Shown: in pieces, positions 46,836 to 55,888 of the stretch
Layout: the number at the start of each line of letters is the position of its first letter
Numbering within the stretch: position 1 is the first letter of the stretch
Source: Rugamonas apoptosis
Lineage (GTDB): Bacteria > Pseudomonadota > Gammaproteobacteria > Burkholderiales > Burkholderiaceae_D
Length of the DNA: 64,000 bases
NCBI RefSeq assembly: GCF_014042355.1
Contig: NZ_JACEZU010000002.1
Coordinates: forward strand, 248,001 to 312,000
Direction: 5' to 3'
Translations under genes and position numbers: made by a program
Notes under the pieces: model-generated
Seen by the model: only the letters and a program-made list of their open reading frames with translations
The model's database searches: none
Told to the model about the DNA's origin: nothing

Positions 46836-46865
46836 CGGCTTGCCCCGCCTTATCCGCCGCCCCCA

Positions 46866-46899
46866 AGGCCGGCGCCAGCGATGGCGCCGGCCTTTTTTT
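46866..46899 (+). terminator. rho-independent terminator after the diguanylate cyclase
   Basis: Perfect 12-base stem AGGCCGGCGCCA / TGGCGCCGGCCT with loop GCGA, followed by seven T. Confidence 0.9.
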
Positions 46900-47000
46900 C
46901 ATCTCCACCACGCACTATGCTTAACATGAAGACCACAAAATTCCCGCCACCCTGTCCAAAACTGGCGGAAATAAAGGGCAAAATATAATTATTTTCACCC

Positions 47001-47027
47001 TAAAGATTCACCGGTCGCGGTCGTTTA
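47001..47027 (+). promoter_or_regulatory. sigma-28 (FliA) promoter of fliC
   Basis: TAAAGATT at 47001-47008, an 11-base spacer, then GTCGTTTA at 47020-47027. This fits the FliA consensus (TAAAGTTT, N11, GCCGATAA) at the most conserved positions and lies about 185 bases before the flagellin ATG. Confidence 0.75.
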
Positions 47028-47211
47028 AGCGGGCATGGGCCACCAACGTTTAGCCCCGCAAGTGAAAATTTCGCGCTCTTTTTTCGCTAAATTTTCCCGT
47101 GGGGCAACCGTTACACATTACAACAGCGGTTTGATTGTCTCGGAACGCGGAGACAGACCAAAGTGAAATGAGCAAGTCGCCCAAATCGAAGTACTAGTCT
47201 GGAGAAATATC

Positions 47212-48777
47212 ATGGCTGCAACCATCAATACCAACATCGCCTCGCTGAACGCACAACGCAATCTGAACACCTCGCAGGCTTCGCTGTCGACCTCGTTGCA
47301 ACGTCTGTCTTCCGGCCTGCGCATCAACAGCGCCAAGGACGACGCCGCCGGTCTGGCCATTTCCGAGCGCTTCACTTCGCAGATTCGCGGCGATACCCAG
47401 GCGGCACGCAACGCCAACGACGGTATCTCGCTGGCGCAAACTGCCGAGGGTGGTTTGAGCACGGCCGGTGACCTGCTGCAGCGTATCCGCGAACTGGCCG
47501 TGCAGTCGGCCAACGGCACCAACTCCGATTCGGACCGCAAATCGATCCAGAACGAAGTATCGTCGCTGTCCCAGGAACTGAACCGCGTGGCCAACACCAC
47601 CCAGTTCAACGGCCAGAACGTGCTCGACGGCAGCCTGACCAGCACCCAGTTCCAGGTCGGCGCCAATTCGAACCAAACCATCAACGTGGGCATCCAGAGC
47701 GCCAAGGCTTCCGACATCGGCAACAACACGCTGAAATCGGCCTTCACCTCCGCTGGCGGCCAGATCTCCGACGCGTTCGGTGGCACCGCCAACAACGTGA
47801 CGGCACAGACTCTGACCGTGACCTCGGGTACCGGCACCACCACCAGCGTGGACGTCAAGCTGGCCGACAGCGCCAAGCAGATCGCCGCCAACGTCAACGC
47901 CCTGAGCGGCACCACCGGCGTGACGGCCACCGCCAGCACCACGGCCACCCTGTCGGGCCTGGCCACCGGCGTCGACGGTTCCGTGCAATTCGAACTGCGC
48001 GGCCAGAATTCCGTCGCCAACGACGCCAATTCGACCCCGGTGACGATCTCGGCCAAGGTGAAAGGCAACGACCTGTCGGCCTTGGCCCAGGCCATCAACG
48101 CCCAGTCCGGCACCACCGGCATCACGGCCGCCGTCAAGCTGAACTCGACCACCAACGTCAAGGAAGTGGTGCTGACTGAAGCGTCGGGCGACGACATCCA
48201 GATCAAGAACGTCAACTCGGCCGCCGACGACCTGCTGACCGCCACCACCATGCGTGGTGCGGAAAAGCCAGCCGCAGGCCTGACCGCCGCCGTGGCCGCC
48301 AATGCGACGGCGATCGGCGCCAGCGGCCAGTCGATGACGGTGGGTGGCAGCCTGGCCTTCTCGTCCGACAGCGGCTTCACCATCACCAGCACCGCCACCA
48401 ACGTGGTCAACAACGCTGCCGATGGTACGGGCGCCAACAACAACACCGGTAGCGACCTGCAATCGGTGGCCAAGATCGACGTCTCCACCGTGGCCGGCGC
48501 CAACGCCGCGCTGCTGTCGATCGACTCGGCCCTGAACCAGGTCAACAGCAACCGCGCGTCGCTCGGTGCGATCCAGAACCGTTTCGCTTCGACCATCTCG
48601 AACCTGCAAACGACGACGGAGAACTTGTCCGCCTCGCGTAGCCGGATTCAAGATACCGACTTCGCGGCGGAAACGGCCAGCCTGACCCGCGGCCAGATCC
48701 TGCAACAAGCCGGTACCGCGATGTTGGCCCAGGCTAACTCGCTGCCGAACGGCGTGCTGTCGCTGCTGCGTGGTTAA
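47212..48777 (+). CDS. fliC: flagellin
   Basis: Flagellar filament protein of 521 residues. The conserved N-terminal D0/D1 part (INTNIASLNAQRNLNTSQ; RLSSGLRINSAKDDAAGLAI) and C-terminal D1/D0 part (NRASLGAIQNRFASTISNL; QILQQAGTAMLAQANSLP) are intact. The Thr/Ala/Gly-rich middle, roughly 190-420, is the variable surface region and makes this flagellin longer than minimal ones. A FliA-type promoter and a perfect terminator frame it as a single-gene message. Exported by the flagellar type III system with FliS as chaperone. Confidence 0.97.
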   Translation: MAATINTNIASLNAQRNLNTSQASLSTSLQRLSSGLRINSAKDDAAGLAISERFTSQIRGDTQAARNANDGISLAQTAEGGLSTAGDLLQRIRELAVQSANGTNSDSDRKSIQNEVSSLSQELNRVANTTQFNGQNVLDGSLTSTQFQVGANSNQTINVGIQSAKASDIGNNTLKSAFTSAGGQISDAFGGTANNVTAQTLTVTSGTGTTTSVDVKLADSAKQIAANVNALSGTTGVTATASTTATLSGLATGVDGSVQFELRGQNSVANDANSTPVTISAKVKGNDLSALAQAINAQSGTTGITAAVKLNSTTNVKEVVLTEASGDDIQIKNVNSAADDLLTATTMRGAEKPAAGLTAAVAANATAIGASGQSMTVGGSLAFSSDSGFTITSTATNVVNNAADGTGANNNTGSDLQSVAKIDVSTVAGANAALLSIDSALNQVNSNRASLGAIQNRFASTISNLQTTTENLSASRSRIQDTDFAAETASLTRGQILQQAGTAMLAQANSLPNGVLSLLRG

Positions 48778-48816
48778 ACCCGTGTGACGATGGACCTACA
48801 TCGTTAAAACCCGGTT

Positions 48817-48846
48817 CCCCGGCTGCCTCGTGCAGCCGGGGTTTTT
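48817..48846 (+). terminator. rho-independent terminator after fliC
   Basis: Perfect 10-base stem CCCCGGCTGC / GCAGCCGGGG with loop CTCGT, then TTTTT. Confidence 0.92.
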
Positions 48847-48864
48847 GCACAAATAGGAACCATC

Positions 48865-49254
48865 ATGACCATCGACTCATTAAGCACTGCCTCGGCAGCG
48901 CGCCCGATCGAGCGCCATCCTGCCGGCTACGATGCCGCCCCCGCCTCCGGCGGCGCGGCGCGCGCACCGGCCACCGCCGTCGAGACGGCAGCCGCCGTCA
49001 AAGGCGCGGCCGCCGTGCCGACCCTGGACCAGGTGTCGCAAGCCGTGTCGCAGCTGAACCAGTCACCCCAGGCCCGCGCCCAGGGACTGGAATTTTCCAT
49101 CGACAAGGACAGCAAACGCACCGTCGTCAAAGTGATCGACCAGACCACCAAGGAAGTACTGCGTCAGATCCCCTCGCCCGAAGCGCTGGAGATCGCTAAA
49201 TCGCTGGGTAGCGCCAGCCACAACGCCGGCCTGCTGATCAAGCAGACGGCCTGA
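48865..49254 (+). CDS. flaG: FlaG family flagellar protein
   Basis: A 129-residue protein. Residues 1-70 are an Ala-rich disordered lead; the conserved FlaG domain follows (GLEFSIDKDSKRTVVKVID, then VLRQIPSPEALEIAKSLG). FlaG proteins affect filament length; the mechanism is not fully known. It lies between fliC and fliD, its usual place, with AGGAA upstream of the ATG and a hairpin with TTTT after the stop. Confidence 0.9.
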   Translation: MTIDSLSTASAARPIERHPAGYDAAPASGGAARAPATAVETAAAVKGAAAVPTLDQVSQAVSQLNQSPQARAQGLEFSIDKDSKRTVVKVIDQTTKEVLRQIPSPEALEIAKSLGSASHNAGLLIKQTA

Positions 49255-49255
49255 A

Positions 49256-49283
49256 GCGGACGCGCCAGGGGCGCGCCGCTTTT
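49256..49283 (+). terminator. terminator-like hairpin after flaG
   Basis: GCGGACGCGCC pairs with GGCGCGCCGC (one bulge pair), three-base loop, followed by TTTT. It starts right after the flaG stop. Confidence 0.65.
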
Positions 49284-49452
49284 CCTTCCATCATGGCATG
49301 TTTGCGCTAAGCTATAGCCATGCGTCCCGTGCCGATCGCGCCCGCCCCGCCCCCGCGCGGCCAGCTTCCCCGCCCGCCGCATCAACGGCACGAACCCGTT
49401 TGCCGCTGCACAATTTTTAAGCGAAAGGCAAACAGACCGGCATTTCCCCCTC

Positions 49453-49479
49453 TCAAGTCCTCTTTGATTGCGCCGATAA
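49453..49479 (+). promoter_or_regulatory. sigma-28 (FliA) promoter of fliD
   Basis: A perfect GCCGATAA -10 element at 49472-49479, with TCAAGTCC at 49453-49460 at the correct 11-base spacing. It is about 35 bases upstream of the fliD start and probably drives fliD-fliS-fliT and the genes after them. Confidence 0.8.
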
Positions 49480-49513
49480 TGTCTTATATTGTTGCTTTCC
49501 TTAGGAGTCCAAC

Positions 49514-52198
49514 GTGGGTATCTCTTCTCCCGGCATCGGTTCTGGCATCGACGTCAACACCATCGTCAGTAAGCTGATGCAGGTGGAGTCCGCCCCGTTG
49601 GCGGACTTCGACAAAAAATCGGCCAGCTACCTGGCCCAGGTATCGGCCTTTGGCAACCTGTCCGGCGCGCTCGGCCAGTTCCAGAGTTCGCTGTCGTCGC
49701 TGACCTCGCTGTCGAGCTTCCAGTCGCTCAGCGCCGTCCCCAGCGATTCGAGCGTGCTGAGCGCCAGCGCCACCACCAAGGCGCTGCCGGGCAGCTACCG
49801 CATCAACGTCAGCCAGGTGGCGCAGGCGCAGACCCTGGCCTCGGGCGGTTACAAGAGCACCACGGCCGCCATCGGCCTGGGCGCCACCACCACCATCAAC
49901 TTCGCACTGGGCACGGTGGCCGGCGGCACCTTTGGCCTGGCCGGTACGGCCCTGGGCGCGGGGGTGAAAACGGGCGGCCTGACGCCGGGCGCGCTGACCC
50001 TCAACGGCACCACCATCGCCACCGACGGCAGCACCCGCAGCGCGCGCCTGCTGGCCGACGCCATCAATGCCAAGAGCGGCACCACGGGCGTATCGGCCAA
50101 GGCCAGCGCCACCGTCACCAGCGCCACCCTGTTCGGCGCGGCCGGCGCCAGCACCTTTGGCGCGGTCGATACCAGCGGCGGCGGTACGTACGCGCTGACA
50201 GTGGGCGGCGTGACCATCGCCAGCCAGGCCACCGGCGTGGCAGCCGGCGCCGCCGGCAGCATCGACGCGGCCGCGCTCGATACGGCACTGACCGGCGATA
50301 CGGCCGTCACCCGCGCCCTGGCCGACGCCAACATCACCATCAGCGGCACGGCCGCCGGCGGCACCTTGCAGTTCACCAACGCCGACGGCACCAACATCAA
50401 CGTGGCCGAAGCGGTCAGCGGCAGCGTCACCGGCGGCATCGGCAACAGCGGCACGGCCAATATCGGGTCCACCACCACGGCCGTCAGCACCATTGCGCTG
50501 GAGTCGGCCGACGCCAGCCCCATCACCGTGGGCGGCACCAATCCGGCCGCCGCCGGCTTGACGGCGGGCGTGGGCGGCGCCTACCTGGGGGCCGGCTTTA
50601 CGGCCGATCCCGACCGCACCTCGGGCAGCATCGTCATCGACACCAGCAACAACACGCTGCAAGGGATCGCGGCCGCCATCAACAAGGGCAATTTCGGCGT
50701 CACCGCCAGCCTGGTGTCGGACGGCGCCACCGGCGCCAACGCCACCCCCAACCACCTGGTGCTGACCTCCACCGCCACCGGCGCCTCGTCGACCATGCGC
50801 ATCACGCTCAGCGGCGCCAACGGCAACCCGGCCGACCCCGACCTGGTCAATCTGCTCGGTTACGACCCGGGCGGGGTGCAGAACATGAGCCAGAAAGCGT
50901 CCGCGCTCGACACGCTGGCCAACGTGAACGGCATCGCCGTCAGCAGCAGCAGCGCCTCCATCAGCGGCGCCATCGCCGGCGTCTCGCTCAACGTGAGCAA
51001 GACCGGCAGCAGCAGCCTGACGGTGGCGCGCGACACCGGTTCGCTGACCAATTCGGTCAACAGTTTCGTCAAGGCCTATAACGACCTCAACAACCAGATC
51101 ACGCAGCTGTCGGGCTATAACGCCGATACCAAGACCGGCGGCCCGCTGTTGGGCGACGCCACCGTACGCAACCTGCAGGCGTCCGTGCGGCGCCAGCTGT
51201 CGCAACAAATCACCGGGCTCAAGGGCAACCTGACCAACCTGTCGCAGATCGGCATCTCGTTCCAGAAGGATGGCACGTTGACGCTCGACACGGGCAAGCT
51301 GAACAAAGCCATCACCAGCAACTTCAACGACATCGCGGGCCTGTTCGCGGCCGTCGGCAAGACCAGCGACAGCAAGATCAATTTCGTCAGTTCGACCTCG
51401 GCCACCCAGGCCGGCGACTACGCGCTCGATATCACCACGCTGGCCACCAAGGGCAACCTGACCAGCGCCGCCGCCGTGCCGGCCAGCACCGTGATCGACA
51501 GCGACACCACCTGGGTCGTCAAACTGAACGACACGGCCACGGCCGCCAGCACGGCCACCATCACGCTGCCGGCTGGCACCTACACGCCCAGCCAGCTGGC
51601 CACCCAGCTGCAATCGTCGATCAACGGCGTGAGCGGCTTCGCCAACGCGGGCTGGTCGGTCAGCGCCACGATCGGCACCGACGGCAAGCTCAAGCTGGAA
51701 TCGAACCGCTATGGCGCCCAATCGAATATCAGCCTGGTCGATGACACCGGCAGCAGCGTGGCATCGCTGTTCGGCGGCGCCGCGTCGGTGGACGGGGTGG
51801 ACGTGGCCGGCACCATCGGTGGCTACGCCGCTACCGGCGATGGCCAGACGCTGACGGGCGCCCCCGGCGCCCCCGTCGCCGGCCTCAAGCTCACCATCGA
51901 TGGCGACACCACCGGTTCGCGCGGCGACATCGGCTTCTCCCAAGGTTATGCCTACCAGCTGAACAACCTGGCCGCCAACTTCCTGGGCAGTAAAGGCTAT
52001 ATCACCAGCCGCACCAACGGGCTGAACCAGAGCGTCAAGGATATCGGCAAGCAAAAGGATGCGCTTAGCGCCCGCCTGGTCGATGTCGAGGCGCGCTACC
52101 GGGCCCAATACACCAAACTCGATACGCTGGTGGCCAGCTTGAACACGACCCAATCGTATTTATCGCAACAATTGGCGGCCATCGCCAAAAACGGTTAA
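49514..52198 (+). CDS. fliD: flagellar hook-associated protein 2 (filament cap)
   Basis: Caps the filament tip and guides flagellin assembly. It starts with GTG, with TTAGGAG eight bases upstream, and reads MGISSPGIGSGIDVNTIVSKL, the family N terminus. The C terminus is a coiled coil (DIGKQKDALSARLVDVEARY, ending in TTQSYLSQQLAAI). At 894 residues it is about twice the size of enteric FliD; the extra mass lies in the Gly/Thr/Ala-rich middle (residues about 120-640), probably expanded surface domains. A DUF-like FliD_C core is recognisable (TGSSSLTVARDTGSLTNSV). Confidence 0.93.
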   Translation: MGISSPGIGSGIDVNTIVSKLMQVESAPLADFDKKSASYLAQVSAFGNLSGALGQFQSSLSSLTSLSSFQSLSAVPSDSSVLSASATTKALPGSYRINVSQVAQAQTLASGGYKSTTAAIGLGATTTINFALGTVAGGTFGLAGTALGAGVKTGGLTPGALTLNGTTIATDGSTRSARLLADAINAKSGTTGVSAKASATVTSATLFGAAGASTFGAVDTSGGGTYALTVGGVTIASQATGVAAGAAGSIDAAALDTALTGDTAVTRALADANITISGTAAGGTLQFTNADGTNINVAEAVSGSVTGGIGNSGTANIGSTTTAVSTIALESADASPITVGGTNPAAAGLTAGVGGAYLGAGFTADPDRTSGSIVIDTSNNTLQGIAAAINKGNFGVTASLVSDGATGANATPNHLVLTSTATGASSTMRITLSGANGNPADPDLVNLLGYDPGGVQNMSQKASALDTLANVNGIAVSSSSASISGAIAGVSLNVSKTGSSSLTVARDTGSLTNSVNSFVKAYNDLNNQITQLSGYNADTKTGGPLLGDATVRNLQASVRRQLSQQITGLKGNLTNLSQIGISFQKDGTLTLDTGKLNKAITSNFNDIAGLFAAVGKTSDSKINFVSSTSATQAGDYALDITTLATKGNLTSAAAVPASTVIDSDTTWVVKLNDTATAASTATITLPAGTYTPSQLATQLQSSINGVSGFANAGWSVSATIGTDGKLKLESNRYGAQSNISLVDDTGSSVASLFGGAASVDGVDVAGTIGGYAATGDGQTLTGAPGAPVAGLKLTIDGDTTGSRGDIGFSQGYAYQLNNLAANFLGSKGYITSRTNGLNQSVKDIGKQKDALSARLVDVEARYRAQYTKLDTLVASLNTTQSYLSQQLAAIAKNG

Positions 52199-52215
52199 CA
52201 GACAGGAGATACCCT

Positions 52216-52656
52216 ATGTTCGGATCCCGACAAACTGGCGTGCATGCCTATGCCAAGATCGGCATGGAAACGGGCGTGCTCGCCGCCAGCCCGCACAAAC
52301 TGATCGTGATGCTGTTCGATGGCGCCCTGGTGGCCATCAACACGGCGCAGGCTGCCATGCGCAGTGGCAACATCGGCGAAAAAGGCAAGTCCATCTCCAA
52401 GGCCATCATGATCATCGACAGCGGCCTGCGCGCCGCGCTCGACAAGAAGGCCGGCGGCGAGATCGCCGAAGGCCTGGACGCCCTCTACGAATACATGAGC
52501 GCGCGCCTGCTGGCGGCCAACCTGCAAAACGACCCGGCCATCCTGGAGGAAGTGCAGCGCCTGCTGACGGAACTGCGCGACGCCTGGAACGCCATCGGCG
52601 ACGCCCCGGCCACCACCGGCCGTGCCACCCCCACCCCTTCCCTCGCGAGTGCCTGA
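52216..52656 (+). CDS. fliS: flagellin export chaperone FliS
   Basis: Binds the flagellin C terminus in the cytoplasm and delivers it to the export gate. The 146-residue helical protein has the family features HAYAKIGMETGVLAASPHKL, LIVMLFDGALVAI and LDALYEYMSARLLAAN. The last 20 residues are a Thr/Pro-rich tail. GGAG lies upstream of the ATG; fliT follows after 3 bases. Confidence 0.95.
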   Translation: MFGSRQTGVHAYAKIGMETGVLAASPHKLIVMLFDGALVAINTAQAAMRSGNIGEKGKSISKAIMIIDSGLRAALDKKAGGEIAEGLDALYEYMSARLLAANLQNDPAILEEVQRLLTELRDAWNAIGDAPATTGRATPTPSLASA

Positions 52657-52659
52657 ACG

Positions 52660-52989
52660 ATGATGACCAGCCAAGAAGTGTTGACCGTGTACGCCGCCAT
52701 GGCGGAACTGACCGAACAGATGGTGCAGGCCGCCACCGCCAGTGACTGGGACCAGCTGGTGCAGCTGGAGCAGCGCTGCGCCGCCCATGTCCAGCGCCTG
52801 CGCGCGCATGAGCCGGCCGCGCCCATGCAGGGCGCCCAGCGCGAGCAAAAGATCGAACTGATCCGCCAGATGCTCAACGCCGACCGCCAGATCCGCGACC
52901 TGACCATGCCGTGGATGGCGCAGTTGTCCAAGCTGATCAATAACACCGGCACGGAACGGCGCCTGGTCAACGCCTACGGCAGCGTCTGA
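52660..52989 (+). CDS. fliT: FliT-like flagellar chaperone
   Basis: A 109-residue helical protein (VLTVYAAMAELTEQMVQAA, then WDQLVQLEQRCAAHVQRL) of the size and position of FliT, the FliD chaperone. FliT sequences vary greatly, so the assignment rests on helix pattern, WDxLxxLE-type motif and its place after fliS. The start may be either of two adjacent ATG codons. Confidence 0.8.
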   Translation: MMTSQEVLTVYAAMAELTEQMVQAATASDWDQLVQLEQRCAAHVQRLRAHEPAAPMQGAQREQKIELIRQMLNADRQIRDLTMPWMAQLSKLINNTGTERRLVNAYGSV

Positions 52990-53003
52990 TCCCGGCGGGG
53001 GCC

Positions 53004-54356
53004 ATGCTGCCGCGCCTGGACGCCACCGTCGGCCCGCTCACCGCGGCCGACGCCGTACATGGCACGCCGGCCATCGGCGACGCCCGCCAGGCCGCGTTCC
53101 AGCGCAACCTGCAGGCGCTGGTGGGCCAGTCGCTGCAAGCGACCGTGCTGTCGAAATACCCTGACGGCAGCTTCCTGGTGCGGGTGGCCGACAACGCGGC
53201 CCGCATGCTGTTGCCGCCCGGGGTGCAAGTCGGCAGCGAAGTGCCGCTGACCGTGATCGCGGCCCAGCCCCGCCCCACTTTCCAGCTCGGCAACACCCCC
53301 GGCAGTGCCGCCACCCTGGTCTACAGCGACACCCCGCCGGCCGACGCCGACGCCCAGCTCTACCACCCCACACCGTCCGCGCCGGACACGGCCGCCAGCG
53401 CGGCCCGCCCGGCGGCGGGCGCGCCAACGGCCAGCCCGGCCAGCACCGCCCAGCAAGCCTTGCCAGCCGGCGCCCAAGGCGCCAACCAGGGCAACGGGGC
53501 CACCGCCAGCGCCACGCCCGCGTCCGCCGAGCTGGCGCGCCCGGCCACGGCCGGCGCCGCCCTGCTGGCCAGGGCGCCCTTGATCCCCGCCAGCGAATTG
53601 CCATCGCTGGACGCCAGCACGCCGCCGCCCACGCTGAGCGCGGCCGCGCGCGTGCTGACCACCGTGCTCACGGCCGCACCGGCCACCCCGGCTGGCGCGC
53701 CCGTCGTGCTGACGGGAAAAACGCCGCTGGTGGCCGCCGGCGCGCCGCCCGTGCCCGAGCAACTGGCCCAGCAGCTGCAAACGACCATCGCGCAAAGCGG
53801 CCTGTTCTACGAATCGCATGTGGCCGAATGGGTCAAGGGCGAACGCAGCCTGCCCGACCTGATGCGCGAACCGCAGATGCAGCGCCAGCAGCAAGCGCTG
53901 GCCGACGGCGGCGCACGGGCCCAGGCCGGCGGCCCGGACCTGTCGGCGGCGCTGATGATCAACCAGCAATTGCACGCACACGAACAAGGCCGGGTGCAAT
54001 GGCAGGGCGAGGCGTGGCCGGGCCAGCCCATGCAGTGGGAAGTGCGGCGCGAGCAGCGCGACAGCGACAGCCAGCGGCGTGGCGACGGGCGCGACGGCGC
54101 CGATGGCCAGCCGGAACAGGTGTGGCGCAGCGGCGTACGGTTCCGCTTTCCGCTGCTGGGCCAGGTGGCGGCCTCCGTCACCCTGGTCGGCGACCAGGTG
54201 CAGATCCAGGTACAAACGGGCAGCGACCAGTCGGCCGTCACGCTGCGCGCCTACGCCGGCCTGCTGGAACAAGCGATGGCGGCGGCCGGCGCACCGCTGT
54301 CCTCGCTCACCATCTCCGCCGATACCGCCCAGGCCGGAGAGCACCATGAGCCGTGA
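53004..54356 (+). CDS. FliK-like flagellar hook-length control domain protein
   Basis: A 450-residue protein with a long Pro/Ala-rich middle (residues 120-260) and a conserved C-terminal domain from about 340. This ends in VRFRFPLLGQVAASVTLVGD and LRAYAGLLEQAMAAAGAPL, like the FliK_C region that contacts FlhB. A second, more canonical FliK gene lies at 61596 in the fliF-M operon, so this one is a paralogue or divergent relative. It overlaps by 11 bases with a gene for an isolated FlhB C-terminal domain, suggesting the two products work together. Confidence 0.72.
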   Translation: MLPRLDATVGPLTAADAVHGTPAIGDARQAAFQRNLQALVGQSLQATVLSKYPDGSFLVRVADNAARMLLPPGVQVGSEVPLTVIAAQPRPTFQLGNTPGSAATLVYSDTPPADADAQLYHPTPSAPDTAASAARPAAGAPTASPASTAQQALPAGAQGANQGNGATASATPASAELARPATAGAALLARAPLIPASELPSLDASTPPPTLSAAARVLTTVLTAAPATPAGAPVVLTGKTPLVAAGAPPVPEQLAQQLQTTIAQSGLFYESHVAEWVKGERSLPDLMREPQMQRQQQALADGGARAQAGGPDLSAALMINQQLHAHEQGRVQWQGEAWPGQPMQWEVRREQRDSDSQRRGDGRDGADGQPEQVWRSGVRFRFPLLGQVAASVTLVGDQVQIQVQTGSDQSAVTLRAYAGLLEQAMAAAGAPLSSLTISADTAQAGEHHEP

Positions 54357-54678
54357 CGCCCCGCGCCGCCCGCTGCAAAGCGCCGTGGCGCTGGCCTACC
54401 AGACGGGCGCGGCCGCGCCCAAGGTGGTGGCCAAGGGCCGCGGCCTGGTGGCCGAGCAGATTATCGCCGTGGCCCAGGAGCACGATGTGTTCGTGCACGA
54501 ATCGAAGGAACTGGTGTCGCTGTTGATGGAAATCGACCTCGACCACCAGATTCCGCCCACCCTGTATCGTACGATTGCGGAACTGTTGGCCTGGCTATAT
54601 CATATTGAATCAGCGCAAAAATCAGGCGCGCCGCTTCCCGCGCCGCCCGATACCAGCCTGCCGCTCACCGAACCCTAG
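54346..54678 (+). CDS. orphan FlhB cytoplasmic-domain protein (FhlB/YlqH-like)
   Basis: A 110-residue soluble protein matching only the C-terminal part of the type III export switch FlhB: AVALAYQTGAAAPKVVAKGRG, then ESKELVSLLMEIDLDHQIPP and YRTIAELLAWLY. Full FlhB would have four membrane helices first and an autocleaving NPTH; here the equivalent position reads PLQSAVAL, so the protein begins about where cleaved FlhB-CC begins and cannot self-cleave there. The ATG overlaps the FliK-like gene by 11 bases. Confidence 0.85.
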   Translation: MSRDAPRRPLQSAVALAYQTGAAAPKVVAKGRGLVAEQIIAVAQEHDVFVHESKELVSLLMEIDLDHQIPPTLYRTIAELLAWLYHIESAQKSGAPLPAPPDTSLPLTEP

Positions 54679-54695
54679 ACCCCGATACGGACGCG

Positions 54696-55457
54696 ATGCA
54701 TTCACTACGACAGGAAGCAGACTTGGAAAACTGGCATGACTTCGAAGTCGAGTCGCGCCGGGAGATTATCGCCCTGCTGCGCAGCATCGGCGAGAAGAAC
54801 CAGCTGATCCGCATGTTGGTGCAGGGCGAGGCCGACGTGTGCGTGACGTCCATCCTGGAAGTGCAGCCCGACAACGACGCCGTCATCCTCGATTGCTCCA
54901 TCGACCGCGAGCAGAACCAGCGCGTGGTGGGCGCGGCGGCCGTCCATTTCGAGACGACGCTGGACAAGATCCGCATCCTGTTTTCTTCGAACAAGGTGGA
55001 AAAGTGCTTATACCGGGGTAACCCGGCGTTCCGCATGGCCTTGCCGGCCACGCTGATCCGTTTGCAGCGGCGCGAGTTCTACCGCATGAACACCCCGGTC
55101 AGCAATCCGGTGCGGGTGGCGATTCCCCTGCCGGCCGAGCTGGGCGGGGGCAACCACCCGTTTCCGCTGGCCGACATCAGCTGCGGCGGCATCGCCATCC
55201 TCGACAACAAGCAGTTGCTGGGCGACACCATTGGTCACAACTATGTGGATTGCCGCATCGACTTGCCGGACGTGGGCGCCATCGTCACGACCTTGCAGAT
55301 CCGCAATTCGCTCGACATGACTTTGCTCAACAACAAATCGAACCGCCGCCTCGGTTGCCAGTTCATCGACATCCCCCGGCCCATGCTGGCCCAGGTGCAG
55401 CGCTACATCACCAAGCTCGAACGCGAGCGCAACGCCCGCCTGGCCGGCCTCGGTTGA
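54696..55457 (+). CDS. ycgR: flagellar brake protein YcgR (c-di-GMP-binding PilZ)
   Basis: A 253-residue protein with an N-terminal YcgR domain (about 15-120) and a PilZ domain. The c-di-GMP-binding signature is present: R126-x3-R130 in RREFYR and DISCGG at 160-165. Known YcgR proteins, once bound to c-di-GMP, act on the flagellar motor to slow it. The link to the two cyclases in the window is inference. The ATG at 54696 could be replaced by a later in-frame start, but the helix before WHDFEVESRREI fits the family. Confidence 0.92.
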   Translation: MHSLRQEADLENWHDFEVESRREIIALLRSIGEKNQLIRMLVQGEADVCVTSILEVQPDNDAVILDCSIDREQNQRVVGAAAVHFETTLDKIRILFSSNKVEKCLYRGNPAFRMALPATLIRLQRREFYRMNTPVSNPVRVAIPLPAELGGGNHPFPLADISCGGIAILDNKQLLGDTIGHNYVDCRIDLPDVGAIVTTLQIRNSLDMTLLNNKSNRRLGCQFIDIPRPMLAQVQRYITKLERERNARLAGLG

Positions 55458-55546
55458 ACGGGCGGGGGCGTTCCAGCCCGGCCCGGCCGGCGCCGGACAT
55501 CATTATCATTGGATGATGATCCGATGATAGTATAACTACAATACAA

Positions 55547-55888
55547 TTACACTTGCATGTTCATGATGTCGTGATAGGCCGTCACCAGCTTGTTGCGCAC
55601 CTGCATGGTGGCCTGGAAGTTGATGCTGGCCTTCTGCATCGAGATCATCACGTCCGACAGGCTGACCCCGTCGTCGCCCATGGCGAAGCTCTTGCCTTGC
55701 GCATCGGCCTTGACCTGGCTGGCGTTGACCGCGTCCAGCGAAGTTTTCAGCGCGTCGGCGAAATTGACTTTCGCGGCCGGGGTTTCCGTCTGCACCACGG
55801 GCGGCGTGGCCTGGGGCCGCGTCGCGTGGGCTTTCAGCTGCGCGATCATGGCCTGGATCTGGCTGCCGTCGATACCACCTGTTCTCAT
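55547..55888 (-). CDS. fliE: flagellar hook-basal body protein FliE
   Basis: Links the MS ring to the proximal rod. The 113-residue protein has the FliE C-terminal domain (DVMISMQKASINFQATMQVR, then YHDIMNMQV). It is transcribed from the minus strand, opposite to fliF-M, with about 240 bases between the two starts for divergent promoters. It converges with ycgR. Confidence 0.94.
   Translation of the reverse strand: MRTGGIDGSQIQAMIAQLKAHATRPQATPPVVQTETPAAKVNFADALKTSLDAVNASQVKADAQGKSFAMGDDGVSLSDVMISMQKASINFQATMQVRNKLVTAYHDIMNMQV

Larger units (their letters stand above)
46836..47211. other. 376-base control region between the cyclase and flagellin genes
   Basis: No gene is seen. It holds the cyclase terminator at 46866-46899, an AT-rich stretch (46940-46995), the sigma-28-type flagellin promoter at 47001-47027 and about 185 bases of leader before fliC. 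The leader contains a run GCTCTTTTTTCGCTAAATTT (47072-47091) and ends with GGAG at 47200-47203, eight bases before the ATG. Confidence 0.7.
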
